This document shows positions 17,982-26,626 of a stretch of 64,000 bases of DNA, one piece after another. Positions within the stretch are counted from its first letter, which is position 1. The number at the start of each line of letters is the position of its first letter. Made by a program: the position numbers and the translations under genes. Source of the DNA: Candidatus Bacteroides pullicola (GTDB taxonomy: Bacteria; Bacteroidota; Bacteroidia; Bacteroidales; Bacteroidaceae); contig DXCV01000056.1 of NCBI GenBank assembly GCA_019115825.1, positions 1 through 64,000 on the forward strand. The letters run 5' to 3'. The notes beneath the pieces are model-generated. The model was given only the letters and a program-made list of their open reading frames with translations. It had not been told where the DNA came from and searched no databases.

Positions 17982-20018
17982 ATGAAAGCATTTGGCAAAT
18001 ATCTATTTATATTGGCAGGCGGGCTGACGACGCTCTCGTTCTGCAACGATTTCCTCGACATGGAGCCTCTGGATGCGGTGACGCCCGAGACCTTCTTCTA
18101 TAGCGTGAGCGACTATGCCGCCTATGCCGTGGCTCATTACAACTTCACGACTCCCAGCGGTTGGGGCGCCGACTTCCTGCGGGCGGACAACGGTACTGAC
18201 AACCAGATATCGACCAGTTACAGCAATCAGTGGTTGCCGGGCGAATGGCGGACCACCGAATCGTACAGCAGCGGTGACCCGTGGGACTTCGAGCAAATCC
18301 GCGACCTGAACTATTTCTTTGAAGTAGCCGTGCCGCACGTGGAGAACGGTGATGTGCAGGACGAAACGGTGTATCACTACATCGGCGAGGTCTATTTCCT
18401 GCGTGCCAAGGCCTACTTCGACAAGCTGCGCACCTTGGGCGACTTCCCCATCGTCACGGAGACCCTTCCGGACGAGATGGAACCGTTGGTGGCCGCCAGC
18501 AAGCGGCAACCCCGTCATAAGGTGGCCCGCTTCATCCTGGAAGACCTGGACCGCGCCATCGAACTGCTGACGAACAATCCCGATGGCGGGAAGAACCGCA
18601 TTACCCAAAACGCCGCTTACCTGCTGAAATCGCGCGTGGCCTTGTACGAAGCATCCTGGCTGACCTATCACAAGGGGACAGCCATGGTACCGGGCGGACC
18701 GGGATGGCCGGGCGATGCCGCTGACGTGGCCGATTTCAACATCGACAGTGAAATCAGCTTCTTCCTCCAGCAGTGCAAGGATGCATCCTTGGCTTTGGTG
18801 AATGCCGTGGAATTCACGACAAACACGGCCGCGGTGTGTGAGGACGAGCTCGTTCCCACCGACGATGACTAGTACAAAATGAGCAATCCCTATTTTGCCC
18901 AGTTCTCGGAAAACAGCCTGGAGGCTTATCCTGAAATCCTGCTGTGGAGGGATTATGACCAGGACCAGTTCCAGATTTCCCACTCCAACGTGTTCTACAC
19001 CCGTCGTGGTGGCAACACCGGCTATACGCGCCAGTTCGTGGAGACTTTCCTTTGCCGCGACGGCTTGCCCATCTATGCCAGCCCATTGTACCAAGGAGAT
19101 GCCACCTTGCTGGATGTTCGCAAGAATCGTGACGTACGCCTGCAAATGTTCATGATGACTCCTGACGAAGTCTTGACGCCTACCATGCTGGTGGATGGCG
19201 ACGGCGTGGAATGGCCCGATACGCTGGCCGAGGCGCCGAACATCGTGAACACGCCTGCCGAAACCCGTTGCGTGACCGGCTACCAGGTGCGCAAAGGCTT
19301 AAGCGACAACTGGTACCGCGACGGTAACACGGGCGATGAAGGCATCCCCGTTTACCGCGCTACCGAGGCTTATCTGAACTACATCGAGGCTTCGTGCATC
19401 GAGAGCGGCGGCAACTCTATCGACGGGACGGCCGAACGCCTGTGGGGTGACCTGCGCGAAAGAGCCGGCTTGCCGCGCGACTACCGCGTGACCGTGAACG
19501 CCACCGACCTGAGCCGTGAAAGCGACTTCGCCGTCTATTCTGCCGGACGGCAAGTCAGCCCGTTGCTGTACAACATCCGTCGCGAGCGTCGTTGCGAGTT
19601 GGCCGTGGAAGGTTTCCGCATGGACGACCTGCGCCGTTGGAGAGCGTTGGACCAGCTGGAGGGCGGAAGCCAGAAGTTCTGGCCCGAAGGCATCAACCTG
19701 TGGGAGTCCGACATCCTGGAGAAATGCCTGTCCGACGGAACGGTGCTGGGCACCCTCGTTGTGGGTGACGAAAGCTCCAGTGCCAACGTGTCCAGTTACG
19801 AGAATACCGGCAAATATCTGTCGCCTTACCGTATCATTCGGGATAACAATCTGATGTATGAACGCGGCTATGAATGGTGCGAGGCCCATTACCTGACACC
19901 GATTGCCATCCGGCATTTCCGTATCACATCCAGTACGACTACGGACCTGGGTACATCTACCATTTACCAGAATCCGGGATGGCCGACGGAAGCATCCATG
20001 CCGCCAGTAGGTTATTAG
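17982..20018 (+). pseudogene. SusD-like glycan-binding lipoprotein interrupted by an in-frame TAG
   Basis: Cell-surface partner of SusC, 12 bases downstream. It has a lipoprotein signal with the likely lipid Cys in TTLSFCNDFLD, then the TPR-like SusD fold. A TAG at 18870-18872 follows CEDELVPTDDD, and the same frame continues YKMSNPYFAQFSEN and EILLWRDYD, a stretch that is continuous in intact SusD proteins. The C-terminal RagB/SusD part (IRRERRCELAVEGFRMDDLRRW) is preserved. Single-base change TGG to TAG is the simplest origin. TAG is used as a real stop elsewhere here (6609-6611), so stop recoding is unlikely. Confidence 0.88.
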
Positions 20019-20052
20019 TTTGAAGTAGCCCGTGAGGGTTAGGTATTGTAGG

Positions 20053-20087
20053 AAGCCCCGGACCTGGCTTGTCCGGGGCTTTGTTTT
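20053..20087 (+). terminator. Intrinsic terminator after susD
   Basis: 11-bp stem AAGCCCCGGAC (20053-20063) with GTCCGGGGCTT (20071-20081), followed by TGTTTT. It separates the SusCD genes from GH2. Confidence 0.88.
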
Positions 20088-20100
20088 ACCTGGATAGAAC

Positions 20101-20166
20101 AAAGGTGCCACCTTTGCCTATTAAAGGTGCCACCTTTATATAGAAAAGGTGCCACCTTTAATAGGA
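20101..20166. repeat. 22-bp tandem array with palindromic core AAAGGTGCCACCTTT (three units)
   Basis: The identical 15-bp palindrome starts at 20101, 20123 and 20145, exactly 22 bp apart, with different 7-bp spacers. A single copy of the core occurs at 27917-27931. It lies between susD and the GH2 promoter. Confidence 0.95.
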
Positions 20167-20227
20167 ATCAATGCCATTGATTCCTCCCCTATCCCGGCAA
20201 GAGGGTCAGCCTATCCGGCGTATTGAT

Positions 20228-20235
20228 TACTTTTG
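20228..20235 (+). promoter_or_regulatory. -7 box of the GH2 gene
   Basis: TACTTTTG matches TAnnTTTG, 41 bases before the ATG. It indicates that GH2 can be expressed separately from the damaged SusCD genes. Confidence 0.55.
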
Positions 20236-20276
20236 CCTATGATTTTAATTGACCATTTCAAAAACAAGAACAGAAC

Positions 20277-22799
20277 ATGAACAGACTCTTTCGATTACTG
20301 CTGTTGGCGGTCCTATGTTGGCCGGCCACTGTATGCTCCGCCTGGGCGGACAATGTGCCGGAGTTTTCCACGGCCGGCTTTTATGCGCTTCCGGAAACGG
20401 GGCGCGAGGTATATAGTATGAATCCCGGCTGGCGTTTCCTCAAGGGCGCGGCGGACGGAGCTGAACGGCCGGACTTTGACGACCGTGCCTGGACAACCGT
20501 CTCCTTGCCCGATGGCCTGGAGCTGCTTCCTACCGAGGCCAGCGGCTGTGTCAACTACCAGGGCGAGGCGTGGTACCGCAAGCGTTTCACTCCCGATGCT
20601 GCATGGCAGGGACGCCAACTCTTCCTGCACTTCGAGGGCATTATGGGGCATTCGCGCGTTTGGCTCAATGGCCAACTGGTGAAGGAGCACTTTGGCGGCT
20701 TCCTGCCGGTCATTGCCGACGTGACGCCTTGGCTGAAATGGGGCGAAGAGAATGTCATTGCCGTTTGGGCGGACAATAGCGACAACCCTGCCTATCCGCC
20801 GGGCAAGCCGCAGGCCGACCTGGACTTCACCTACTGCGGAGGCATCTACCGCGACTGCTGGCTGGTGGTGCACGACCGTGTGTTCATCACCGACCCTAAT
20901 TATGAGGACGAGGCGGCGGGCGGCGGCCTGTTCGTGTCCTTCGGCGAGGTGTCCGAGGCTTCGGCGCAGGTTCGGGTGGATGTACACGTGCGTAATCTTT
21001 CGGACCGCTCTTTCTCCGGACGGGTGGTTTGCGAACTCTACGACCGCGAAGGACGTGCCGTGACTTCGCTGGAGCGCCGCCTGTCCGTGGGGCGGGACAA
21101 GGCGCGGCAGGTGTCCGGCACGGTGACGGTGGAACAACCTCATCTTTGGTCCCCCGATTCTCCCTACTTATATAATCTGCATGTTTACGTGAAGGACAAG
21201 AACGGACGCACGGTGGACGGTTACCGCCGGCGTGTCGGCATCCGTAGCATCGAGTTCCGTGGGCAGGACGGTTTCTGGCTCAACGGGAAGCCCTATCCGG
21301 AGCCGCTCATCGGTGCCAACCGTCATCAGGACTTTGCCGTGATAGGCAATGCCTTGTCCAACAGCCTGCATTGGCGCGATGCCAAGAAGTTACGCGATGC
21401 CGGGCTGCGCGTCATCCGCAATGCCCACTATCCGCAGGACCCTGCCTTTATGGATGCGTGCGACGAACTGGGACTTTTTGTCATTGTCAATACGCCCGGC
21501 TGGCAGTTCTGGAACGACGAGCCGCAGTTTGCCCAGCGTGTCTACAGCGACATCCGCAACATGGTGCGCCGCGACCGCAACCATCCTTCCGTCTGGCTGT
21601 GGGAGCCTATCCTGAATGAAATGTGGTATCCTGCCGACTTTGCAGGCCGTGTGGCGGAAATTATCCGGGAAGAATATCCTTATCCGTATTGCTACGCCGG
21701 GTGCGACGCCACGGCGCGGGGACATGAGTATTTCCCCGTCCACTTCACCCATCCGTTGAATGGTGGCGGCGGGGCATACAGCACGCGGAAGTTGAGTCCC
21801 GACATCACTTACTTTACCCGCGAGTGGGGCGACAACGTGGACGACTGGTTCTCGCACAATTCGCCCAGCCGCGCCAGCCGTGCCTGGGGCGAGGTGCCGA
21901 TGTTGGTGCAGGCGCAAGGCTATGCCTGCTTTGATTATCCCGGCTTCACGAGCTACGATGTCCTCTATCGGACGTCGCGCCAGCACGTCGGCGGTTGCCT
22001 GTGGCATTCCTTCGACCACCAGCGCGGCTATCACCCCGACCCTTTCTACGGCGGCATCATGGATGCTTTCCGCCAGCCCAAACTCTCTTATTATATGTTT
22101 ACGTCGCAGCGGCCCGCCCGCGTCAATCCGGATTTGAAGGCGGACAGTGGCCCGATGGTGTACATTGCCCACAGCATGACGCCCTTCTCGCCCAAGGACG
22201 TGACGGTGTATAGCAATTGCGACGAGGTGCGTCTGACCTTCTGCAAAGACGGCAAGACGCAGGTCTATCACAAGCCCAAGGCGGCGGAGGGGATGCCGTC
22301 GCCCGTCATCACCTTCAAGGACGTTTTCGACGTGATGCAGGACAAGGCGTTGGCTCGTGCCGGCCGCCACAAGGAATCTTACTTGTTGGCTGAAGGGCTG
22401 ATAGACGGCAAGGTGGTAGCCACGCACCAAGTCTTCCCGGCCCGCCGACCCACGCGCCTGCTGCTTTGGGCGGACGACGAGGGCGTGCCCTTGCAGGCTG
22501 ATGGTTCGGATATGGTGGTCGTGGTGGCAGCTATTGCCGACGACCAGGGAAACATCAAGCGCCTGAATAACTACGAGGTCCGTTTCGAGGTGGAAGGCCC
22601 CGCCACGTTGGTGGCCAATGAGGAAACTTTCACCAACCCATCGCCCGTCCGTTGGGGCACGGCTCCGGTGCTGGTGCGCAGCACGCTCACGCCGGGCGAC
22701 ATCAAGGTGCGTGCCTCGGTGGTCTGGCAAGGCAAGCATACGCCTCTGCCGGCCGAGCTGGTCATTCGGAGCGTCGAGCCGGTGCAGCGTTGCCGTTGA
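20277..22799 (+). CDS. Secreted glycoside hydrolase family 2 enzyme (beta-galactosidase-like)
   Basis: 840 aa with a signal peptide (about 25 residues). Order: sugar-binding jelly roll (GEAWYRKRFTPD, HFEGIMGHSRVWLNGQ), immunoglobulin-like domain (about 210-330), TIM barrel and C-terminal beta domains. The likely acid/base is Glu448 in EPILNEMWYP and the likely nucleophile Glu516 in FTREWGD. This is a GH2 clan A layout; the substrate could be a beta-galactoside, but GH2 also covers other sugars. It probably acts in the periplasm on glycans imported by the upstream SusCD system, which is damaged here. The gene is intact. Confidence 0.88.
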   Translation: MNRLFRLLLLAVLCWPATVCSAWADNVPEFSTAGFYALPETGREVYSMNPGWRFLKGAADGAERPDFDDRAWTTVSLPDGLELLPTEASGCVNYQGEAWYRKRFTPDAAWQGRQLFLHFEGIMGHSRVWLNGQLVKEHFGGFLPVIADVTPWLKWGEENVIAVWADNSDNPAYPPGKPQADLDFTYCGGIYRDCWLVVHDRVFITDPNYEDEAAGGGLFVSFGEVSEASAQVRVDVHVRNLSDRSFSGRVVCELYDREGRAVTSLERRLSVGRDKARQVSGTVTVEQPHLWSPDSPYLYNLHVYVKDKNGRTVDGYRRRVGIRSIEFRGQDGFWLNGKPYPEPLIGANRHQDFAVIGNALSNSLHWRDAKKLRDAGLRVIRNAHYPQDPAFMDACDELGLFVIVNTPGWQFWNDEPQFAQRVYSDIRNMVRRDRNHPSVWLWEPILNEMWYPADFAGRVAEIIREEYPYPYCYAGCDATARGHEYFPVHFTHPLNGGGGAYSTRKLSPDITYFTREWGDNVDDWFSHNSPSRASRAWGEVPMLVQAQGYACFDYPGFTSYDVLYRTSRQHVGGCLWHSFDHQRGYHPDPFYGGIMDAFRQPKLSYYMFTSQRPARVNPDLKADSGPMVYIAHSMTPFSPKDVTVYSNCDEVRLTFCKDGKTQVYHKPKAAEGMPSPVITFKDVFDVMQDKALARAGRHKESYLLAEGLIDGKVVATHQVFPARRPTRLLLWADDEGVPLQADGSDMVVVVAAIADDQGNIKRLNNYEVRFEVEGPATLVANEETFTNPSPVRWGTAPVLVRSTLTPGDIKVRASVVWQGKHTPLPAELVIRSVEPVQRCR

Positions 22800-22813
22800 C
22801 TATGGCAGGCGGG

Positions 22814-22958
22814 GTGTATCAAAATATAGACATGGCACACAGATGACACGGATTAAACAGATAATCACAGATTTATTTTGCTCGTAATCAGCTATATATA
22901 ATCTGTGGTCATCTGCCCTATCTGAGTCATCTGTGTGCCATACCTTATTTTGATACAC
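22814..22958. repeat. 145-bp imperfect inverted repeat element
   Basis: The outer arms GTGTATCAAAATA (22814-22826) and TATTTTGATACAC (22946-22958) are exact complements. Inside them the arms of about 41 nt beginning with TGGCACACAGATGAC are complementary at most positions. It lies between convergent GH2 and nadB and could fold as one long hairpin. No coding content. Confidence 0.9.
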
Positions 22959-22975
22959 TCACCTCGTAGTTGCGG

Positions 22976-24559
22976 TTATTGCTGTGCGCTAGCAGCCGCA
23001 TGCGGGTAGTCTATCGTGTAGTGTAGGCCGCGGCTCTCCTTGCGCTCCATGGCCTGCTTGGTGATAAGGTAACCCACGTTAATCATGTTGCGCAGTTCGC
23101 ACAGCTCGCGGGTGGCCTTGCAGCGTTTGAAGAGGCGTTCTGTCTCTTCGTAGAGGATGTCCAGGCGGTTCCATGCGCGGGTCAGGCGGACGTTGCTGCG
23201 CACAATGCCCACGTAGGACTCCATAATCTGGTTGACTTCCTTCATGCTCTGCGTGATGAGGATGCGCTCCTCGTTGCTGATGGTGCCCTCGTCGTTCCAC
23301 TCGGGGATGTCCGTGTTGAAGTCGTAGCGGTCCAGCACGCTCAGGGCGTGCTTGGCAGCTGCGTCGGCATAGACCACCGCCTCGATGAGCGAGTTAGAGG
23401 CCAGTCGGTTGCCGCCGTGCAGACCCGTGCACGAGCATTCGCCGATGGCATAGAGGCGGCGGATGCTGCTCTGTCCGTCCAGGTCCACTTTGATGCCGCC
23501 ACAGAGGTAGTGTGCCGCGGGGGCAACGGGGATATAATCCTTGGTGATGTCGATGCCGATGGATAGGCATTTCTGGTAGATGTTGGGGAAGTGGCGTTTC
23601 GTTTCCTCCGGATCCTTGTGCGTCACGTCCAGGTAGACGTGGTCCTCGCCGCGCTGCTTCATCTCGTTGTCGATGGCGCGGGCCACGATGTCGCGCGGAG
23701 CCAGGGAGAGGCGCGGGTCATACTTCTGCATGAACTCATGCCCGTCCAGCGTGCGGAGAACGCCGCCATAGCCGCGCATGGCCTCGGTGATGAGGAATGA
23801 CGGACGGTCGCCTGGATGGTAGAGGGCTGTGGGGTGGAACTGGATGAACTCCATATCCTTCACCAGTCCCTTGGCACGGTAGACCATGGCGATGCCGTCA
23901 CCCGTGGCCACCAGCGGGTTGGTCGTGTGGCGATAGACGGCCTCGCAGCCACCCGTGGCCATGATGGTCACCTTGGAGAGGAAGGTGTCCACCTCGCCCG
24001 TTTCCTCGTCCAGCACGTAGGCGCCGTAGCACTTGATGCCCGGCGTGTGGCGCGTCACGATGATGCCCAGGTGGTGTTGCGTGATAATCTCCACGGCATA
24101 GTGGTTGGTGAAGACGGTGATGTTGGGGTGCTGCTTGACGGCCTCGATGAGGCTGGTCTGGATTTCTGCGCCTGTGTTGTCCTGGTGGTGCAGGATGCGG
24201 AACTCCGAGTGTCCGCCCTCGCGGTGCAGGTCGAAGGTGCCGTCCTCCTTCTTGTCGAAGTTGACGCCCCACTGGATGAGCTCTTGGATTTGGGCGGGGG
24301 CGTTGCGCACCACCTTCTCCACGGCAGCGCGGTCGCTGATCCAGTCGCCCGCTATCATTGTGTCCTCGATGTGCTTCTCGAAGTTGTCCACCGCCAGGTT
24401 GGTCACCGAGGCGATGCCTCCTTGGGCGAAATACGTGTTGGCCTCTTCCATGCCGGCCTTGCAGATGAGGGCCACCGAACCTTTATGCGCCACTTTCAGC
24501 GCGAAACTCATCCCGGCTATGCCCGAGCCGATGACGAGGAAATCGAACTTTCTTACCAT
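22976..24559 (-). CDS. nadB: L-aspartate oxidase
   Basis: FAD enzyme of 527 aa that oxidises L-aspartate to iminoaspartate, first step of NAD synthesis from aspartate; cytosolic. N-terminal FAD motif VIGSGIAGMSFAL, substrate/FAD loops YFAQGGIASV and HREGGHSEFRILHH, and C-terminal GGNRLASNSLIEAVVYA. Length is normal. A longer frame reaches back to 24655, but the -7 box at 24586-24579 lies in that extension, so MVRKFDF at 24559 (or the ATG two codons earlier, 24565) is the real start. nadA and nadC are not in the window. It is divergent from the PH-domain gene. Confidence 0.96.
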   Translation of the reverse strand: MVRKFDFLVIGSGIAGMSFALKVAHKGSVALICKAGMEEANTYFAQGGIASVTNLAVDNFEKHIEDTMIAGDWISDRAAVEKVVRNAPAQIQELIQWGVNFDKKEDGTFDLHREGGHSEFRILHHQDNTGAEIQTSLIEAVKQHPNITVFTNHYAVEIITQHHLGIIVTRHTPGIKCYGAYVLDEETGEVDTFLSKVTIMATGGCEAVYRHTTNPLVATGDGIAMVYRAKGLVKDMEFIQFHPTALYHPGDRPSFLITEAMRGYGGVLRTLDGHEFMQKYDPRLSLAPRDIVARAIDNEMKQRGEDHVYLDVTHKDPEETKRHFPNIYQKCLSIGIDITKDYIPVAPAAHYLCGGIKVDLDGQSSIRRLYAIGECSCTGLHGGNRLASNSLIEAVVYADAAAKHALSVLDRYDFNTDIPEWNDEGTISNEERILITQSMKEVNQIMESYVGIVRSNVRLTRAWNRLDILYEETERLFKRCKATRELCELRNMINVGYLITKQAMERKESRGLHYTIDYPHAAASAQQ

Positions 24560-24578
24560 AAGCATTAGTATTACGGCG

Positions 24579-24586
24579 CAAAGGTA
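24579..24586 (-). promoter_or_regulatory. -7 box of nadB
   Basis: Minus-strand TACCTTTG, giving a very short leader before the ATG at 24565/24559. Confidence 0.65.
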
Positions 24587-24642
24587 TGGATTCTCAACGG
24601 AAAACGTATGGGCAAGCTCCCAAGAATTCGGGGTAAAAACCT

Positions 24643-24650
24643 TATCTTTG
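24643..24650 (+). promoter_or_regulatory. -7 box of the PH-domain gene
   Basis: TATCTTTG, 16 bases before the ATG at 24667; divergent from the nadB promoter. Confidence 0.65.
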
Positions 24651-24666
24651 CGCAAAAATCATCGCT

Positions 24667-25068
24667 ATGAACCGAATTTTCCATGCCCGCATCGTGCCGG
24701 GCCAATACCTTTTCTTGTTGTTGGTGGCTGCTTTGGCCTTCTGGGCTCTTTGGGAGAAGAACATCCTCCTGGCCGCCGCCTGCATGTTGTGGCTGGTGTT
24801 CCTCATCGAACGCCTCATCCACACCACCTATACGCTGACCACCGGCGGGACGTTGCTGATAGACCGCGGACGCTTCAGCCGCCGGCGCGAACGTCCCTTG
24901 TCGGACATCGTGTCCGTGGAGCGCGCCTCGTCCATGCAGGTGGCGGGGCATGCCCTGGTGCGTTATGTGCTGGTGCATTACAAGAACGGAAAATATGACG
25001 CGCTGCAGCCGGTCAAGGAAGAGGAATTTATCCGGCTGCTTACAAAGCGGATGGAAATAAATTCGTAA
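24667..25068 (+). CDS. PH (DUF304-like) domain membrane protein
   Basis: 133 aa. Two hydrophobic helices (about residues 14-28 and 32-48) are followed by a small beta-rich domain with TYTLTTGGTLLIDRGRFSRR and PLSDIVSVERASS, the pattern of bacterial PH-like (DUF304) domains. It is probably inner-membrane with the PH part in the cytosol. Function is unknown. It is 34 bases upstream of lpdA on the same strand, so co-transcription is possible, but the link is not obvious. Confidence 0.8.
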   Translation: MNRIFHARIVPGQYLFLLLVAALAFWALWEKNILLAAACMLWLVFLIERLIHTTYTLTTGGTLLIDRGRFSRRRERPLSDIVSVERASSMQVAGHALVRYVLVHYKNGKYDALQPVKEEEFIRLLTKRMEINS

Positions 25069-25102
25069 CTTGCGCCCATAAACCATAAACCCCAAAAGAA
25101 TC

Positions 25103-26461
25103 ATGAAATACCAAGTAGCCATCATCGGCGGAGGTCCTGCGGGATATACGGCCGCCGAAGCCGCCGCAAGGGCGGGACTGAGTGTCGTATTGTTCGAGAA
25201 GCGCGCCCTGGGCGGCGTCTGCCTCAACGAAGGTTGCATCCCCACCAAGACCTTGCTCTATTCGGCCAAGGTCTATGACACCGCGTGCCACGCACAGAAG
25301 TACGCCGTCAGTGTGCAGGAAGTCGCGTTCGACCTGCCGAAAATCGTTGCCCGCAAGCAGAAAGTGGTGCGCAAACTGGTGCTGGGCATCAAGTCCCGCC
25401 TGACGGCCGCCGGCGTGACGATGGTCACGGGCGAAGCTGAAGTGGTAGACAAAAGTCACGTGAAGTGCGGCGAAGAGCTGTATGAGTGTGACAACCTGTT
25501 GCTCTGTGCAGGCTCGGAGACGTTCATCCCGCCCATCCCCGGCGTGGAGTCCGTGCCTTACTGGACGCACCGCGACGCCTTGGACTGCAAGCAATTGCCC
25601 GCATCGCTGGCCATCGTGGGCGGCGGCGTCATCGGCATGGAGTTTGCCTCCTTCTTCAACAGCCTGGGCACGAAGGTGACGGTCATCGAGATGCTGGACG
25701 AGATATTGGGCGGTATGGACGGCGAACTGTCCGCCCTGCTCCGTGCCGACTACGCCAAGCGAGGCATCACCTTCTTGACTTCCACCAAGGTGACTGCCTT
25801 GGAGGGCGATGACACCGGCGTGCGCGTCAGTGTGGAGAATGTTGATGGCGCGTCCGTGGTCGAGGCTGAGAAAGTGCTGCTCAGCGTGGGGCGTCGCCCG
25901 GTGCTGAAGGGCTTCGGTTTGGAAAACCTCGACATGGAGAAGGACGAGCGGGGTCGCTTGCGGGTGGACAGCCACATGCAGACTTCCCTGCCCGGCGTCT
26001 ATGCCTGCGGCGACCTGACGGGCTTTTCGCTCTTGGCCCATACCGCCGTGCGCGAGGCCGAAGTGGCGGTGCACCATATTGCCGGGCAAGACGATGAAAT
26101 GTCTTACACCACCATCCCCGGCGTGGTTTATACCAATCCCGAAATCGCCGGCGTGGGCGAGACCGAGGAATCCCTGCAACGCAAGGGCATCGTCTGCCGC
26201 ACGGTGAAGCTCCCGATGGCCTATTCGGGCCGCTTCGTGGCAGAGAACGAGGGAGTGAACGGCGTGTGCAAGCTCATCCTCAGTGAAAACGGTGTCATCC
26301 TGGGCGCGCACGTCCTGGGCAATCCCGCTTCGGAAATCATCGTCCAGGCAGGCATGGCCATCAGCTTGGGACTGACCGCCTGGCAATGGGCGCGGATGGT
26401 CTTCCCGCATCCCACGGTGGGCGAGATATTCAAGGAGGCGTGCGCCGAGGCAGGCCATTGA
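25103..26461 (+). CDS. lpdA: Dihydrolipoyl dehydrogenase
   Basis: Flavoprotein disulfide reductase of 452 aa, the E3 subunit of 2-oxoacid dehydrogenase or glycine cleavage complexes. FAD motif IIGGGPAGYTAAEAAARAG, redox cysteines Cys40 and Cys45 in GGVCLNEGCIPTK, NAD motif IVGGGVIGMEFASFF, and the C-terminal catalytic His in HPTVGEIFKEA. The E1 and E2 subunit genes are not nearby, so the partner complex cannot be named. The start is the ATG at 25103, matching the family start. Confidence 0.95.
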   Translation: MKYQVAIIGGGPAGYTAAEAAARAGLSVVLFEKRALGGVCLNEGCIPTKTLLYSAKVYDTACHAQKYAVSVQEVAFDLPKIVARKQKVVRKLVLGIKSRLTAAGVTMVTGEAEVVDKSHVKCGEELYECDNLLLCAGSETFIPPIPGVESVPYWTHRDALDCKQLPASLAIVGGGVIGMEFASFFNSLGTKVTVIEMLDEILGGMDGELSALLRADYAKRGITFLTSTKVTALEGDDTGVRVSVENVDGASVVEAEKVLLSVGRRPVLKGFGLENLDMEKDERGRLRVDSHMQTSLPGVYACGDLTGFSLLAHTAVREAEVAVHHIAGQDDEMSYTTIPGVVYTNPEIAGVGETEESLQRKGIVCRTVKLPMAYSGRFVAENEGVNGVCKLILSENGVILGAHVLGNPASEIIVQAGMAISLGLTAWQWARMVFPHPTVGEIFKEACAEAGH

Positions 26462-26476
26462 TTTTGTTTCTGCGCA

Positions 26477-26590
26477 TGGAACATTTTGTTTCGCGCCTTG
26501 AAACACTTTGTTCCATACCTATGAAACACTTCGTTTCGCACTTATGAAACACTTTGTTTCACGAGCTTGGAACAAAGTGTTTCGTAATGG
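26477..26590. repeat. 22/23-bp tandem array with GAAACAC/TTTGTTTC near-palindromes (five units)
   Basis: Units begin at 26477, 26499, 26522, 26545 and 26568 with cores such as GAAACACTTTGTTTC and GGAACATTTTGTTTC. It occupies most of the 165-base gap between lpdA and the first TlpA-like gene. Confidence 0.9.
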
Positions 26591-26626
26591 ATGAACATGA
26601 ATGAAACCTATAAATACTTGAAACGT

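Noticed and set aside
18870-18872. Alternative genetic code reading TAG
   Set aside because: TAG ends an intact gene at 6609-6611, so it is a normal stop here.
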